64,000 nt of DNA from Marinobacter halodurans (GCF_004327985.1 NZ_SJDL01000009.1:83994-147993), one strand, 5' to 3'. Numbered from the stretch's first letter, positions 46,093 to 56,070 are shown. Notes: generated from the letters alone by a model not told the origin. A program made the numbers and translations.

Positions 46093-48069
46093 ATGATCCA
46101 TAAGATCCTGATCGCCAACCGGGGCGAGATTGCGGTGCGGGTCCTGCGTACCGCCAAAGCCCAGGGGTACCGTACGGTCGCGGTCTACAGTGATGCCGAC
46201 ACCCACGCCCTGCACGTCCGTCTGGCTGACGAAGCCGTTCGCATCGGGCCGGCTGCCGTCAACGCATCCTACCTCAATGCCGAGGCCATCCTAGACGCCG
46301 CCCAACGCACCGGCGCCGATGCCATCCATCCGGGATACGGCTTTCTCTCGGAGAATGCCGGGTTTGCCGAAGCCTGTGCGGATGCGGGTTTGATCTTTAT
46401 CGGGCCGCCCGCATCCGCCATTGAACTGATGGGCAGCAAGCGCCGCTCCAAGGTGGCCATGCAGGAAGCCGGGGTGCCCGTCGTACCGGGCTTTGAGGAA
46501 GCCGGGGCCAGCGACGAAGCGCTGCAGCAAGCGGCGGAAACCGTCGGTTTCCCGCTGATGATCAAGGCCTCGGCCGGAGGCGGCGGACGGGGCATGCGCC
46601 TCGTTCAGGAACCGGGAGAACTGGCCGACCAGATCCAGCGGGCCCGCTCGGAAGCCAGGAACGCCTTCGGCGATGATGAGCTGATCCTGGAGAAGGCAGT
46701 GATCGAGCCGCGCCACATCGAAATCCAGGTCTTCGCCGACACCCACGGCAACGTCATCCACCTGGGCGAGCGCGACTGCTCCATCCAGCGTCGCCACCAG
46801 AAAGTGGTGGAAGAGGCCCCGTCGCCGTTCATGACACCGGAGTTGCGGGCCGCCATGGGCGAGGCCGCGGTCAAAGCCGCGAAAGCCTGCCACTACGTCG
46901 GGGCCGGAACCGTCGAATTTCTCGTGGACCGGGAGCGCAACTTCTACTTCCTGGAAATGAACACGCGGCTGCAGGTAGAACACCCCGTCACGGAGTTGAT
47001 CACTGGCCAGGACCTGGTGGACTGGCAACTCCAGGTGGCCGAGGGCGTCGAGCTGCCACTCCAGCAGGATGATGTCACCCTGGCCGGTCACGCGGTCGAG
47101 GTGCGCCTGTATGCCGAGGACCCCGCGGACAGCTTCATGCCGCAGACCGGCACCCTCGTCGATTACACGCCGGCACCAGTGGATGGCGTCCGCTATGACA
47201 GCGGCGTACAAACCGGCGACACGATCCCCCCCTTCTACGACCCCATGCTGGCCAAGGTGATCGCTCACGGCAGCACCCGGAGCGACGCGATTCGCCGGCT
47301 GCGGCGGGCCCTGGAGGATATGCGTGTCATGGGCGTGACCACCAACCGCTCTTTCCTGAGCCATATTCTGGGCCATCCCGTGTTCATCGCCGGGGAAGCG
47401 ACAACAGCATTCCTGGACAAGGATTTCCTGGACGCCCCGACCCTGCACCCGGCATCCCCCTCACTCACCGAGCTGGGCCTGGCCGCGATCGTCCTTGCCC
47501 ACCAGGCCGGCGAGGCCGGGGGACGCTGGAGCAATAGCCTGCCCACAGCGCTGCCCTTCCGGCTGGCAACGGGTGACACACACCATGAGCTGGCCCTACA
47601 GTGGCACAACGCCGGAAAGGTCGACGTGATCCAGGGAGAGGCCCGGGTTTCGCTGGTGGTTGTGGCCATAGACGGGACCGAGCTGGACTATATCGACAAT
47701 GGCGTTCGTCAGCGTTGCCAATATCACTCTGACGGCGATCACCTATATTTGCAGCAGCTCAGCCGGAGTCTGCACGTCTGCGACGTGACCCACGCGCCCG
47801 CCTCTGCCCTTGAGGGCAGTGCGTCGGACCGGGTGCTGGCCTCGATGGACGGCGCCATCATCGACGTCCGCGCCGAGGCCGGCCAGACGGTGAAACGGGG
47901 TGATACGCTGGTAGTGCTGGAAGCCATGAAAATGGAGCACCCGCTGGTGGCGGAACGGGACGGCGAGATTGCCGAAGTCCACGTCAGCGCCGGCAGCCAG
48001 GTCAAACGTCGCCAGCTGCTGGTCAAACTCACCAGCGACGACGCATCCAACGAAGGAGCCACGGCATGA
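46093..48069 (+). CDS. atuF: Geranyl-CoA carboxylase biotin-containing subunit AtuF
   Basis: Alpha subunit: biotin carboxylase plus biotin carrier. The N-terminal part has KILIANRGEIAVR, the ATP-grasp segment KASAGGGGRGMRLV, ERDCSIQRRHQKVVEEAPS and MNTRLQVEHPVTE. The biotin carrier domain ends the protein with LEAMKMEHP, with the biotinyl Lys at about residue 613. The ATG at 46093 has AGGA nine bases upstream; another ATG at 46078 overlaps the atuE stop. The length is 658 residues. The stop overlaps the start of atuG. Confidence 0.93.
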   Translation: MIHKILIANRGEIAVRVLRTAKAQGYRTVAVYSDADTHALHVRLADEAVRIGPAAVNASYLNAEAILDAAQRTGADAIHPGYGFLSENAGFAEACADAGLIFIGPPASAIELMGSKRRSKVAMQEAGVPVVPGFEEAGASDEALQQAAETVGFPLMIKASAGGGGRGMRLVQEPGELADQIQRARSEARNAFGDDELILEKAVIEPRHIEIQVFADTHGNVIHLGERDCSIQRRHQKVVEEAPSPFMTPELRAAMGEAAVKAAKACHYVGAGTVEFLVDRERNFYFLEMNTRLQVEHPVTELITGQDLVDWQLQVAEGVELPLQQDDVTLAGHAVEVRLYAEDPADSFMPQTGTLVDYTPAPVDGVRYDSGVQTGDTIPPFYDPMLAKVIAHGSTRSDAIRRLRRALEDMRVMGVTTNRSFLSHILGHPVFIAGEATTAFLDKDFLDAPTLHPASPSLTELGLAAIVLAHQAGEAGGRWSNSLPTALPFRLATGDTHHELALQWHNAGKVDVIQGEARVSLVVVAIDGTELDYIDNGVRQRCQYHSDGDHLYLQQLSRSLHVCDVTHAPASALEGSASDRVLASMDGAIIDVRAEAGQTVKRGDTLVVLEAMKMEHPLVAERDGEIAEVHVSAGSQVKRRQLLVKLTSDDASNEGATA

Positions 48070-48890
48070 GCATGCAAGGCAAAACCGTATTCATTACCGG
48101 CGGCAGCCGGGGCATTGGCCGGGCGATTGCCCTGGCCTGTGCCAGAGAGGGCGCCAATGTGGTGATCGGCGCCAAGTCGGACAAACCACACCCGAAACTG
48201 CCGGGGACGATTCATACCGTCGCCGGGGAAATCGAGGCAGCCGGCGGCCGGGCACTGCCGCTGGTGCTGGATGTCCGCGATGAGACGCTGGTCCGGGAAC
48301 GGATCGACGAGGCGGGTGAACATTTTGGGGGCATTGATGCCCTGGTGAACAACGCCGGTGCCATTCGCCTGCAGGGCGTCGAAAAACTGCCGGTGCGGCG
48401 CTACGACCTGATGCACGAGGTCAACGCCAGGGCCGTCTTTACCTGTTCCCAGGCCGCCCTGCCCTGGCTCAAGCAATCCGGGAGCGGGCATATCCTGAGC
48501 CTGTCGCCGCCGATCAACCTGGCACCGAAATGGTTCGCACAATACGGCGCTTACACGACCACAAAATACGCCATGACCATGCTGACGCTCGGCATGGCCG
48601 AAGAATTCCGGTCCTACGGCATCGCGGTGAACTCACTGTGGCCCAAGACCCTGATCTCGACGGCCGCCATCGAATTCGAAGTGGGCGGCCCGGACCTGAT
48701 GGCCCAGGGCCGCAAGCCGGACATCATGGCCGATGCGGCCGTGACCATCCTGGGTCACAACGCCGACACGCTGACCGGTCAGGCGCTGATTGACGAGGAC
48801 GTGCTGCGCCAGGCCGGGGTCACGGACTTCGAGGGCTATCGTTACGCGCCGGGCGACCAGCCGCTGCTGCCGGATCTGTTTCTTGATTAG
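48066..48890 (+). CDS. atuG: Short-chain dehydrogenase AtuG
   Basis: SDR of the atu pathway with unresolved substrate. It has TGGSRGIG in the Rossmann fold, LVNNAGAI, a Ser in ILSLSPPINL and the catalytic YTTTK (Tyr, Lys). The 274 residues resemble the HSDL2-type SDR group. Its start overlaps the atuF stop (ATGA). Because atuB looks broken, AtuG may be the only intact SDR of the cluster. Confidence 0.9.
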   Translation: MSMQGKTVFITGGSRGIGRAIALACAREGANVVIGAKSDKPHPKLPGTIHTVAGEIEAAGGRALPLVLDVRDETLVRERIDEAGEHFGGIDALVNNAGAIRLQGVEKLPVRRYDLMHEVNARAVFTCSQAALPWLKQSGSGHILSLSPPINLAPKWFAQYGAYTTTKYAMTMLTLGMAEEFRSYGIAVNSLWPKTLISTAAIEFEVGGPDLMAQGRKPDIMADAAVTILGHNADTLTGQALIDEDVLRQAGVTDFEGYRYAPGDQPLLPDLFLD

Positions 48891-48947
48891 GACTCTGGGC
48901 CGTCGGTCCGGGGTCGGTTTTTCATAATAAGACACACGGAACGACGC

Positions 48948-50780
48948 ATGAGCCAAGACACCATTTCAGTACGTGACATTGCCCGACAACTGCCCGGCGT
49001 CGTCCGCCGGGCCCCGGCCATTGCCAAGGGGCTCTACTACTACTCCCTCAAGAACGACCAGAAAGACCTGACCCTCGGCACCCTGATCGAGCACAACGCC
49101 GAGAAATACGGCTCCCGGCCGGCGGTCCTATACGACAACCGCCGCCTGACCTACACCGAGTTCAACGCCTGGGCCAATCGCATTGCCCACTACCTGCGGG
49201 CGGGCGGCCTGGGCCGGGGCGACAGCATTGCCATCTTCCTCGAGAACCGGCCGGAACTGTTGGCCATGGTGGCCGGCGCCGCCAAGATCGGCGTGGCCTG
49301 CGCGATGCTGAACACCTCCCAGAAAGGCAAGGTACTGGCTCACAGCATCAACCTGATCACGCCACAGATGATCGTCGTGGGGGAAGAGTTAGTCGACGCG
49401 TTTGAAGGGGTACGCGACGAGGTGGCCCTGGGGCACGATCATCCCTACCTGTTCATGCCGGACACGGATTCGCTCCACGACTTTGGCCAGACGCCCGAGG
49501 GCTATATCAACCTGGCCGAGCAGGTCAGCCACTACCGCGGCGACAACCTGACGGTGAAGGATCGCCCCAGGCTGGGCGATACGGCGGTCTACATCTACAC
49601 CTCCGGCACCACCGGACTGCCCAAGGCGGCGCCCGGCTCCCACCGCAAGTTCATCAAGGCTTACGGCGGGTTCGGCCTGATGACCCTGAACATGGGCCCG
49701 CAGGACGTGCTCTATTGCACCCTGCCGCTCTATCACGCCACGGCACTGCTTGTGTGCTGGGGCTCGGTGCTGTCCGGCGGTTCCGCCATCGCGGTGCGCC
49801 GCAAGTTCTCCGCCAGCGCGTTCTGGAGCGATATCCGCCGCTATGGCGCCACCACCTTCGGCTATGTGGGCGAACTCTGCCGCTACCTGCTGAACCAGCC
49901 GGCCAGCCCGGACGACCGCAACCATACGCTGACCAAGATGATCGGAAACGGCCTGCGCTCGTCGATCTGGAAACCGTTCAAGGAGCGCTTCGGCATCGAG
50001 ACGGTGGCCGAGCTCTACGCCTCCAGTGAGGGCAATATCGGCTTCAGCAACTTCTTCAACATGGAGAACACCGTCGGCTTCTCCACCGCGCCCTACGCCC
50101 TGGTCAAGTACCACGAAGGCACCCGGGACCCGATCCGCAACGCCAAGGGCCGCATGGAAAAGGTCAAGTCGGGCGAGCCCGGCCTGCTGTTGGGGGAGAT
50201 CACCGCCAAGTGGTCGTTCGAAGGCTACACCCAGAAGGAGGCCACCGAGAAATCCATCCTGCGGGATGTCTTCAAGAAGGGCGACGCCTGGTTCAACACC
50301 GGCGACGTGCTCAAGGAAATCGGCTGCCGCCACCTGCAGTTCGTCGATCGCATGGGGGACACCTTCCGCTGGAAAGGCGAGAACGTCTCCACCACGGAAG
50401 TGGAAAACATCATCGACGAGTCCGGACTGGCCGAGGAAGCCATTGTCTATGGCGTGGAAATTCCAGGGACCAACGGCAAGGCGGGTATGGTGACACTGGT
50501 TCCGCAGGACAGCAGCGTCGAGAGCTTCGACATCGACCGACTGTTCCGCTACCTGCAGGACAATCTGCCGCCCTATGCGATTCCGGTATTTGTCCGCGTG
50601 ACCTCTGCCATCGAGAAGACCGGCACGTTCAAGTACAAGAAAGTGGATTTGAAAAAAGCCGGGTATTCCGTGGATCGGCCGGGCGAGCGGGTGTATGCCT
50701 GGTTGCCGAGAGAGAAAGGGTACACGCTGGTCGACGAAGCGCTGGTGAAGCGGATTGATGGTGGGGAGATCCCTTTTTAA
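48948..50780 (+). CDS. atuH: Acyl-CoA synthetase AtuH
   Basis: Adenylate-forming ligase that probably activates citronellate, geranate or long-chain acids to CoA thioesters. The AMP-binding P-loop is YIYTSGTTGLPKAAP. Later motifs are YASSEGNIGF, WFNTGDVLKEIG and DRMGDTFRWKGENV. At 610 residues it resembles the very-long-chain (FadD6/FATP-like) branch. It is the last gene of the cluster, 57 bases after atuG, and is followed by the tandem repeat array. Confidence 0.9.
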   Translation: MSQDTISVRDIARQLPGVVRRAPAIAKGLYYYSLKNDQKDLTLGTLIEHNAEKYGSRPAVLYDNRRLTYTEFNAWANRIAHYLRAGGLGRGDSIAIFLENRPELLAMVAGAAKIGVACAMLNTSQKGKVLAHSINLITPQMIVVGEELVDAFEGVRDEVALGHDHPYLFMPDTDSLHDFGQTPEGYINLAEQVSHYRGDNLTVKDRPRLGDTAVYIYTSGTTGLPKAAPGSHRKFIKAYGGFGLMTLNMGPQDVLYCTLPLYHATALLVCWGSVLSGGSAIAVRRKFSASAFWSDIRRYGATTFGYVGELCRYLLNQPASPDDRNHTLTKMIGNGLRSSIWKPFKERFGIETVAELYASSEGNIGFSNFFNMENTVGFSTAPYALVKYHEGTRDPIRNAKGRMEKVKSGEPGLLLGEITAKWSFEGYTQKEATEKSILRDVFKKGDAWFNTGDVLKEIGCRHLQFVDRMGDTFRWKGENVSTTEVENIIDESGLAEEAIVYGVEIPGTNGKAGMVTLVPQDSSVESFDIDRLFRYLQDNLPPYAIPVFVRVTSAIEKTGTFKYKKVDLKKAGYSVDRPGERVYAWLPREKGYTLVDEALVKRIDGGEIPF

Positions 50781-51491
50781 AGGGCGACAACACGGGAGTT
50801 CGCCAAACAATGTAGCGGACGCTTCAGCTTCCGAGCAGGCCGCAGGCCTGCCCGATAGACCCGGGGCCCTGACGGGCCCTCCGAAGCTGAAGCGTCGGCT
50901 ACATTAAAGATGGTAACCGCAAGTATCGTAGGTTGGGCTGACGCAGGAAGCCCAACAAGCCGGGTTTACGGCCCATTTCATTCAATCCAGAGGGCGCCAG
51001 ACCGGTTTCTGAGATTCCATGGTCAGGCATGTCCGCGATAATGGGAAAGCCCGGTGCCCGCCCTGGGGCTCACCAAAAAATGTAGCGGACGCTTCAGCTT
51101 CCGAGCAGGCCGCAGGCCTGCCCGGTAGACCCGGGGCCCTGACGGGCCCTCCGAAGCTGAAGCGTCGGCTACATTAAAGATGGTAACCGCAAGTATCGTA
51201 GGTTGGGCTGACGCAGGAAGCCCAACAAGCCGGGTTTACGGCCCATTTCATTCAATCCAGAGGGCGCCAGACCGGTTTCTGAGATTCCATGGTCAGGCAT
51301 GTCCGCGATAATGGGAAAGCCCGGTGCCCGCCCTGGGGCTCACCAAAAAATGTAGCGGACGCTTCAGCTTCCGAGCAGGCCGCAGGCCTGCCCGGTAGAC
51401 CCGGGGCCCTGACGGGCCCTCCGAAGCTGAAGCGTCGGCTACATTAAAGATCGTGACCGCAGGTCGAGCGAAACGATCACAACCTCACAGC
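50781..51491. other. Repeat-filled intergenic region after atuH
   Basis: These 711 bases between the convergent atuH and quinone oxidoreductase genes contain no recognisable gene. They are almost wholly the 270 bp tandem array at 50811 to 51451. Confidence 0.6.
50811..51451. repeat. 270 bp direct tandem duplication (2.4 copies) with family B hairpins
   Basis: Unit 1 (50811 to 51080) and unit 2 (51081 to 51350) differ at a single base (A or G at unit position 45). A third partial unit repeats the first 101 bases (51351 to 51451). Each unit begins with a 93 bp family B element (50811 to 50903, 51081 to 51173, 51351 to 51443). Its inverted ends flank GCAGGCC-gca-GGCCTGC and GGGCCC palindromes. 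A second hairpin, TTGGGCT/AGCCCAA, follows about 33 bases later in the unit (near 50938 and 51208). Near identity indicates a recent duplication, probably by recombination between the short elements. Confidence 0.93.
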
Positions 51492-52469
51492 TCAGCCGAC
51501 TTTGAGAACGACCTTACCCGTCACCTTACGCCCGGTCAGCGCGTTCAGCGCACCCACATAATCCTCAAACGCGAAGGTCTCGCTGATCTTCGGCTTGATC
51601 TTACCTTCGCCGTAGAGCTTCAGCAGATCCATCATGTTCTGGGCGCTGACGTCCGGCTCCATCCGCGTGAAGTTGCCCCAGAACACGCCGATCAGCGCGC
51701 AGCCTTTCAGCAGGGTCAGGTTCGCGGGTACCTTGGGGATATCGCCGGCGGCGAAGCCGATCACCAGATGGCGGCCGTTCCAGGCCATGGCGCGCAGGGC
51801 CTGCTCGGTGAAGTCACCGCCCACCGGGTCGTAGATTACGTCCACCCCCTTGCCGTTGGTCAGTTTCTTGACCGTGTCCTTGAGCGGTTCTTCGGAATAG
51901 TTGATCAGCTCGTCGGCGCCCGCCTCCTTGGCAATCGCCAGCTTCCCGGCGCTGCTGGCCGCGGCAATCACGTGGGCGCCCATGGCCTTGCCCAGCTCCA
52001 CCGTCGCCAGCCCCACGCCGCCACTGGCACCCAGCACCAACAGGGTTTCTCCCGGCTGGATGTTGGCACGCTGCTTGAGGGCGTGGTAGGAGGTGCCGTA
52101 CACCATGGTAAATGCAGCCGCCTCTTCATCGCTCATGCCGTCGGGCACGGGCAGCAGGTTGGCATCGGCGGCGACGATTTCCTCGGCGAAGGCACCATAG
52201 CCGGTCAGGCCCATCACCCGATCGCCAGGCTTGAAGCGGGTCACCTTCTCGCCCACTTCGAGGACTTCCCCGGCCATCTCACCCCCCGGTGAGAACGGCA
52301 TGTCGGGCTTGAGCTGGTACTTGCCCTCGATGATCAGCGTATCCGGGAAATTCAGACCGGCCGCCTTCACACGGATCTTGACGCCACTGCCCCTGGCTTC
52401 CGGGGATTCCACATCTTCGATGACCAGCGTGTCAGCCGGGCCATACTCCTTACACAGAATGGCGCGCAT
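51492..52469 (-). CDS. NADPH:quinone oxidoreductase (MDR/zeta-crystallin type)
   Basis: Medium-chain dehydrogenase/reductase without catalytic zinc. A GroES-like N domain (MRAILCKEYGPADTLVIED, PGGEMAGEVLEVG) is followed by a Rossmann domain with LVLGASGGVGLATVELGKAMGA, which fits NADPH binding. The 325 residues are normal for the quinone oxidoreductase group. Likely reduces quinones or enones; the exact substrate cannot be told. It converges on the atuH repeat region and is divergent from the DUF2238 gene. Confidence 0.9.
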   Translation of the reverse strand: MRAILCKEYGPADTLVIEDVESPEARGSGVKIRVKAAGLNFPDTLIIEGKYQLKPDMPFSPGGEMAGEVLEVGEKVTRFKPGDRVMGLTGYGAFAEEIVAADANLLPVPDGMSDEEAAAFTMVYGTSYHALKQRANIQPGETLLVLGASGGVGLATVELGKAMGAHVIAAASSAGKLAIAKEAGADELINYSEEPLKDTVKKLTNGKGVDVIYDPVGGDFTEQALRAMAWNGRHLVIGFAAGDIPKVPANLTLLKGCALIGVFWGNFTRMEPDVSAQNMMDLLKLYGEGKIKPKISETFAFEDYVGALNALTGRKVTGKVVLKVG

Positions 52470-52601
52470 GATGTCCTCTCTTGTTGTGATTGCTTCAACG
52501 AATGGATGTCGTCAAGCTAATGCGATTGACAGGATGAGGCAAATCAATATCGGTTATGCTGCTCCATCGATGATATTTATACACAGGGAGAGTAACGGCA
52601 C

Positions 52602-53204
52602 ATGATGTATGCGTGGACGGCGATTTTTGCGGTGGTTTTGATCTGGTCGGGCATTCAGCCCACCGACCGCATGACCTGGATTCTCGAGGTACTGCCAGCA
52701 GTGATCGGCGCCGTCGTCCTGGCCGTCACCCGCAAACGCTTTCCGCTGACACCGCTGGTCTACGGCCTGATCCTGGTCCATGCCATCATCCTCATGGTGG
52801 GCGGGCACTACACCTATGCCCAGGTGCCGCTGTTCGACTGGCTGGGCGATCTGTTTGGCTGGGAGCGGAACAACTACGACAAGCTGGGCCACTTCGCCCA
52901 GGGCTTTGTTCCCGCCATAATCGCGCGGGAAATCATCGTCCGGCGCGGGATCATACGCCCCGGGGCTTGGACCAGCTTCTTCGTCATCTGCTTCACTCTG
53001 GCGCTGAGTGCCTTCTATGAGCTGATCGAATGGTGGGTGGCGCTGGCCAGTGGCCAGGGTGCTGACGCTTTCCTGGGCACCCAGGGCTACGTCTGGGATA
53101 CCCAGTCCGACATGCTATGGTGCCTTGGGGGCGCGATTGTCTCGCTGCTGCTCCTGTCATCCATACATGACCGGCAGATGCAGGGGATCAAAGCCCCGGC
53201 TTGA
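52602..53204 (+). CDS. DUF2238 (YjdF-like) membrane protein
   Basis: A 200-residue inner membrane protein with about six hydrophobic segments. The conserved core includes HYTYAQVPLFDWL, NNYDKLGHFAQGFVPAI and FYELIEWW, with His and acidic residues spaced as in the DUF2238/YjdF family, plus GYVWDTQSDMLW near the end. Function unknown. Two ATG codons in tandem begin the frame. It converges on the BLUF gene with 12 bases between them. Confidence 0.85.
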   Translation: MMYAWTAIFAVVLIWSGIQPTDRMTWILEVLPAVIGAVVLAVTRKRFPLTPLVYGLILVHAIILMVGGHYTYAQVPLFDWLGDLFGWERNNYDKLGHFAQGFVPAIIAREIIVRRGIIRPGAWTSFFVICFTLALSAFYELIEWWVALASGQGADAFLGTQGYVWDTQSDMLWCLGGAIVSLLLLSSIHDRQMQGIKAPA

Positions 53205-53216
53205 ACGCCGCCACCC

Positions 53217-53759
53217 TCAGAACAGGATGGCGCCGACGGTTGCCAATCCAATGATGACGATCGCACCGGCGACGATCAAAGCGGTTTTTTCGAACCCCTC
53301 CTGACGACGGCGCATCCCCGTGCCGTCAAATCCTTCCCGGCCACGCCGCAGACAATCAATCATCGATTGAGTCAAGGCGCCATCGAATACAAAGGGGTTG
53401 AAGCGTTCCATCCCGGCGTCCTTCAGCAACGCGTTGACGTCACTCTCGATGGGCACGTACTTCATCGACCAATCAGTAAACGAACGGTGGTGGATGGGCT
53501 CTTCGAGCAACAGCGTCACGTCGCGGTGACGTTCGTCGTCACGCAACTGGTTGAACAGATCGTGCACCGCTTCCGATTCACCCTCCAGACACTGGAAGAA
53601 GAAACCGTCGCCAAAGTAGAGGCCCCCCACCACCCCCTGCTTGGGGTTGTTCCGGCGTGAGCTCATCAGGATGCGGGCCACATGGGGCTCGACGCCTTTG
53701 TTGTCCGGGCTCGATTTGAAATTGGCCCTGCTGGCATAGGCCAGACGGATCAATGTCAT
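53217..53759 (-). CDS. BLUF-domain blue-light photoreceptor with C-terminal membrane anchor
   Basis: The N-terminal BLUF domain (residues 1 to about 105) binds FAD. The key residues are present: Tyr8 (LIRLAYASRA), Asn37 (SSRRNN), Gln56 (FFFQCLEGE), Trp97 and Met99 (FTDWSMKYV). After a short linker comes a hydrophobic segment, TALIVAGAIVIIGLATVGA, ending the 180-residue protein. This would tether the photosensor to the inner membrane with the BLUF domain in the cytoplasm. No output domain is fused, so it should act through a partner. No obvious partner gene is adjacent. Confidence 0.88.
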   Translation of the reverse strand: MTLIRLAYASRANFKSSPDNKGVEPHVARILMSSRRNNPKQGVVGGLYFGDGFFFQCLEGESEAVHDLFNQLRDDERHRDVTLLLEEPIHHRSFTDWSMKYVPIESDVNALLKDAGMERFNPFVFDGALTQSMIDCLRRGREGFDGTGMRRRQEGFEKTALIVAGAIVIIGLATVGAILF

Positions 53760-53970
53760 GCCTGTACTCCTCTATCAGGTACGATACAAATCCCCACAAT
53801 CCAGACAGTTACCCTCCGGGATGCAATCCGGATCACTTTACCCGAGGGAATCGGCAACCCGAACGGGATGAAGCACCACCACTTTTCCGGTATCCTGCGC
53901 GGCCTTCTGATCAATAACTGAGCAGGCTGGACCGAATTCCACGCGCCAACCTCAACGACCGGCTTTTGAA

Positions 53971-54597
53971 ATGCATTCGCCCGATATTCTCTATTACCTT
54001 GAAACCATCGGCATCATTGCCTTTGCCCTGTCCGGGATGATCGCCGCCCGCAAGGCCAACATGGATCCGGTCGGCATTTTTACCATTGCGTTTGTCACCG
54101 CGCTCGGTGGCGGCACCCTGCGTGACGTGATTCTCGACAACCATCCGGTGTACTGGATCCGGCACGAGGAAATGCCCATCCTGATCCTGGTGATGGCGAT
54201 CCTGTTCACCTGCTGTCGTCCCATCTCCCGACTCAGGGAATCCAATATCGTGCTTCCTGACGCCATTGGCCTGGGCATCTTTTCCATGCTGGGCGCCCAG
54301 TTTACCCTCAACCTGGGCTATTCCTGGTTTATCGCCTCGCTGCTCGGCGTGATCACCGGCACATTCGGGGGTGCGTTGCGCGATACCCTGTGCAGCGAAG
54401 TACCCTTTATTTTCCGCAAGGACCAGATCTACGCGTCGATTTCATTTGCGGGATGCTGGCTATACTTCGTGTGCCGATGGGCAACGGAAAACAACACGCT
54501 CGCCCTGGCCATCGGCCTGCTGTTTATCGTGGCGGCCCGTCTCCTGGCCGTGCATTTCGATATCCGGCTGCAACGCGACGCCAATCCCCATGGTTAG
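53971..54597 (+). CDS. Trimeric intracellular cation channel (TRIC/UPF0126) family protein
   Basis: A 208-residue membrane protein with about seven helices made of two related halves. Each half carries the family GG-LRD box: ALGGGTLRDVILD and GTFGGALRDTLCS. Bacterial members of this family (YadS/YicG) include potassium-permeable TRIC homologues and glycine-associated transporters. The substrate is not clear from sequence. A 128-base gap precedes the purine permease gene. Confidence 0.88.
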   Translation: MHSPDILYYLETIGIIAFALSGMIAARKANMDPVGIFTIAFVTALGGGTLRDVILDNHPVYWIRHEEMPILILVMAILFTCCRPISRLRESNIVLPDAIGLGIFSMLGAQFTLNLGYSWFIASLLGVITGTFGGALRDTLCSEVPFIFRKDQIYASISFAGCWLYFVCRWATENNTLALAIGLLFIVAARLLAVHFDIRLQRDANPHG

Positions 54598-54725
54598 CCC
54601 GCAGTACTTGGCCAACCGTGTTACGGCCGCTAAGATGCGCGGTTTTCCAGGGGCACGGACGTCCTGAGTCAGGGGCCCTCCGGGTCCGACAACACGCTTT
54701 TCATTCACCATTCCAAGGCTGACCC

Positions 54726-56021
54726 ATGCTCGAAAAACTGTTCCAGCTCAAGGCCCATGGCACTGATGTGCGTCGTGAGGTTATTGCCGGTGTGACCACG
54801 TTCCTGACAATGGCCTACATCATTGTCGTCAACCCCAGCATCCTGTCCGCCACGGGCATGGATTTCGGCGCGGTATTCGTAGCCACCTGTCTGGCGGCGG
54901 CCATCGGCACGCTGATCATGGGACTCTGGGCCAACTACCCGATTGCCCTGGCACCGGGCATGGGCCTGAACGCGTTCTTTTCCTTTACGGTCGTCGGCAG
55001 CATGGGCTACAGCTGGCAGGTGGCCCTCGGCGCCGTGTTCCTGTCGGGTTTTATCTTCTTCCTGCTGAGCGTCTTCCGTATCCGGGAGTGGATCATCAAC
55101 AGCATTCCCATGTCGCTGCGCTTCGGCATTTCTGCCGGCATCGGCTTCTTCCTGGCGCTGATCGCCTTCAAGAATGCCGGGATCGTCGTTGATAATCCGG
55201 CCACGCTGGTGGGGCTGGGCAACGTGGACAGCCTGCACAGCCTGTTGTTCTTCGCCGGCTTCCTGCTGATCTGCGCCCTATCCTACCGCCAGGTGACCGG
55301 GGCGGTCATGATCGGCATTATAACCGTGACCGCGGTGGCCATGATCCTCGGTCAGGTAGAATACGACGGCTTCGTCTCGGCACCGCCCAGCATCATGCCG
55401 ACGCTGGGGCAACTGGATATCGCGGGCGCCCTCAACGTCGGCCTGGTCAGCATCGTCTTTGCTTTCCTGTTCGTGGACCTGTTCGACACCTCCGGCACCC
55501 TGATCGGCGCCGCCCAGCGGGGCGGCCTGCTGGACAAGGACGGCAAGCTGCCGCGTCTGGGCCGGGCGCTGATGTCCGATTCGATCGCCACCATGTCCGG
55601 CGCAGCCCTGGGCACGTCGACCACGACCAGCTACATCGAATCCACCGCTGGCATCACCGCCGGTGGCCGCACCGGCCTGACAGCCGTGGTCGTCGCCCTG
55701 CTGTTCCTGGCCAGCCTGGTGCTGTCGCCCATCGCCAGCATCATTCCGCCTTACGCCACGGCGCCGGCCCTGCTCTATGTGGCGGTACTGATGACCAGTG
55801 GTCTCAAGCTGGTGGAATGGGACGACGTGACCGATGCCGCACCGGCCGTGGTCACCGCGCTGATGATGCCGCTGACCTTCTCCATCGCCAACGGCATCGC
55901 CATGGGCTTTATCACCTATGCCCTGCTGAAGATCCTGAGCGGCCGCTGGTCGCACCTCAACGCCAGCGTTGTGATCATCGCCCTGGTGTTCATCTTTAAA
56001 TTCATCTTCCTGAACGGTTAA
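54726..56021 (+). CDS. NCS2 family purine (guanine/hypoxanthine or adenine) permease
   Basis: A 431-residue permease of the AzgA-like COG2252 group with 12 or more helices. Signatures include [52 protein letters not shown] and [15 protein letters not shown], which line the substrate site. Purine specificity is supported by the adjacent apt gene 49 bases downstream. Which base it prefers cannot be resolved by eye. No purine riboswitch was seen upstream. Confidence 0.92.
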   Translation: MLEKLFQLKAHGTDVRREVIAGVTTFLTMAYIIVVNPSILSATGMDFGAVFVATCLAAAIGTLIMGLWANYPIALAPGMGLNAFFSFTVVGSMGYSWQVALGAVFLSGFIFFLLSVFRIREWIINSIPMSLRFGISAGIGFFLALIAFKNAGIVVDNPATLVGLGNVDSLHSLLFFAGFLLICALSYRQVTGAVMIGIITVTAVAMILGQVEYDGFVSAPPSIMPTLGQLDIAGALNVGLVSIVFAFLFVDLFDTSGTLIGAAQRGGLLDKDGKLPRLGRALMSDSIATMSGAALGTSTTTSYIESTAGITAGGRTGLTAVVVALLFLASLVLSPIASIIPPYATAPALLYVAVLMTSGLKLVEWDDVTDAAPAVVTALMMPLTFSIANGIAMGFITYALLKILSGRWSHLNASVVIIALVFIFKFIFLNG

Positions 56022-56070
56022 GCAAGGCCGGCGCCGGAGGTTTCCGGCGCTCGCCCCAAAAGGCAATCCC

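Noticed and set aside
50811..51451. CRISPR array
   Set aside because: The repeat period is 270 bp with near-identical units and no unique spacers, so it is a tandem duplication.
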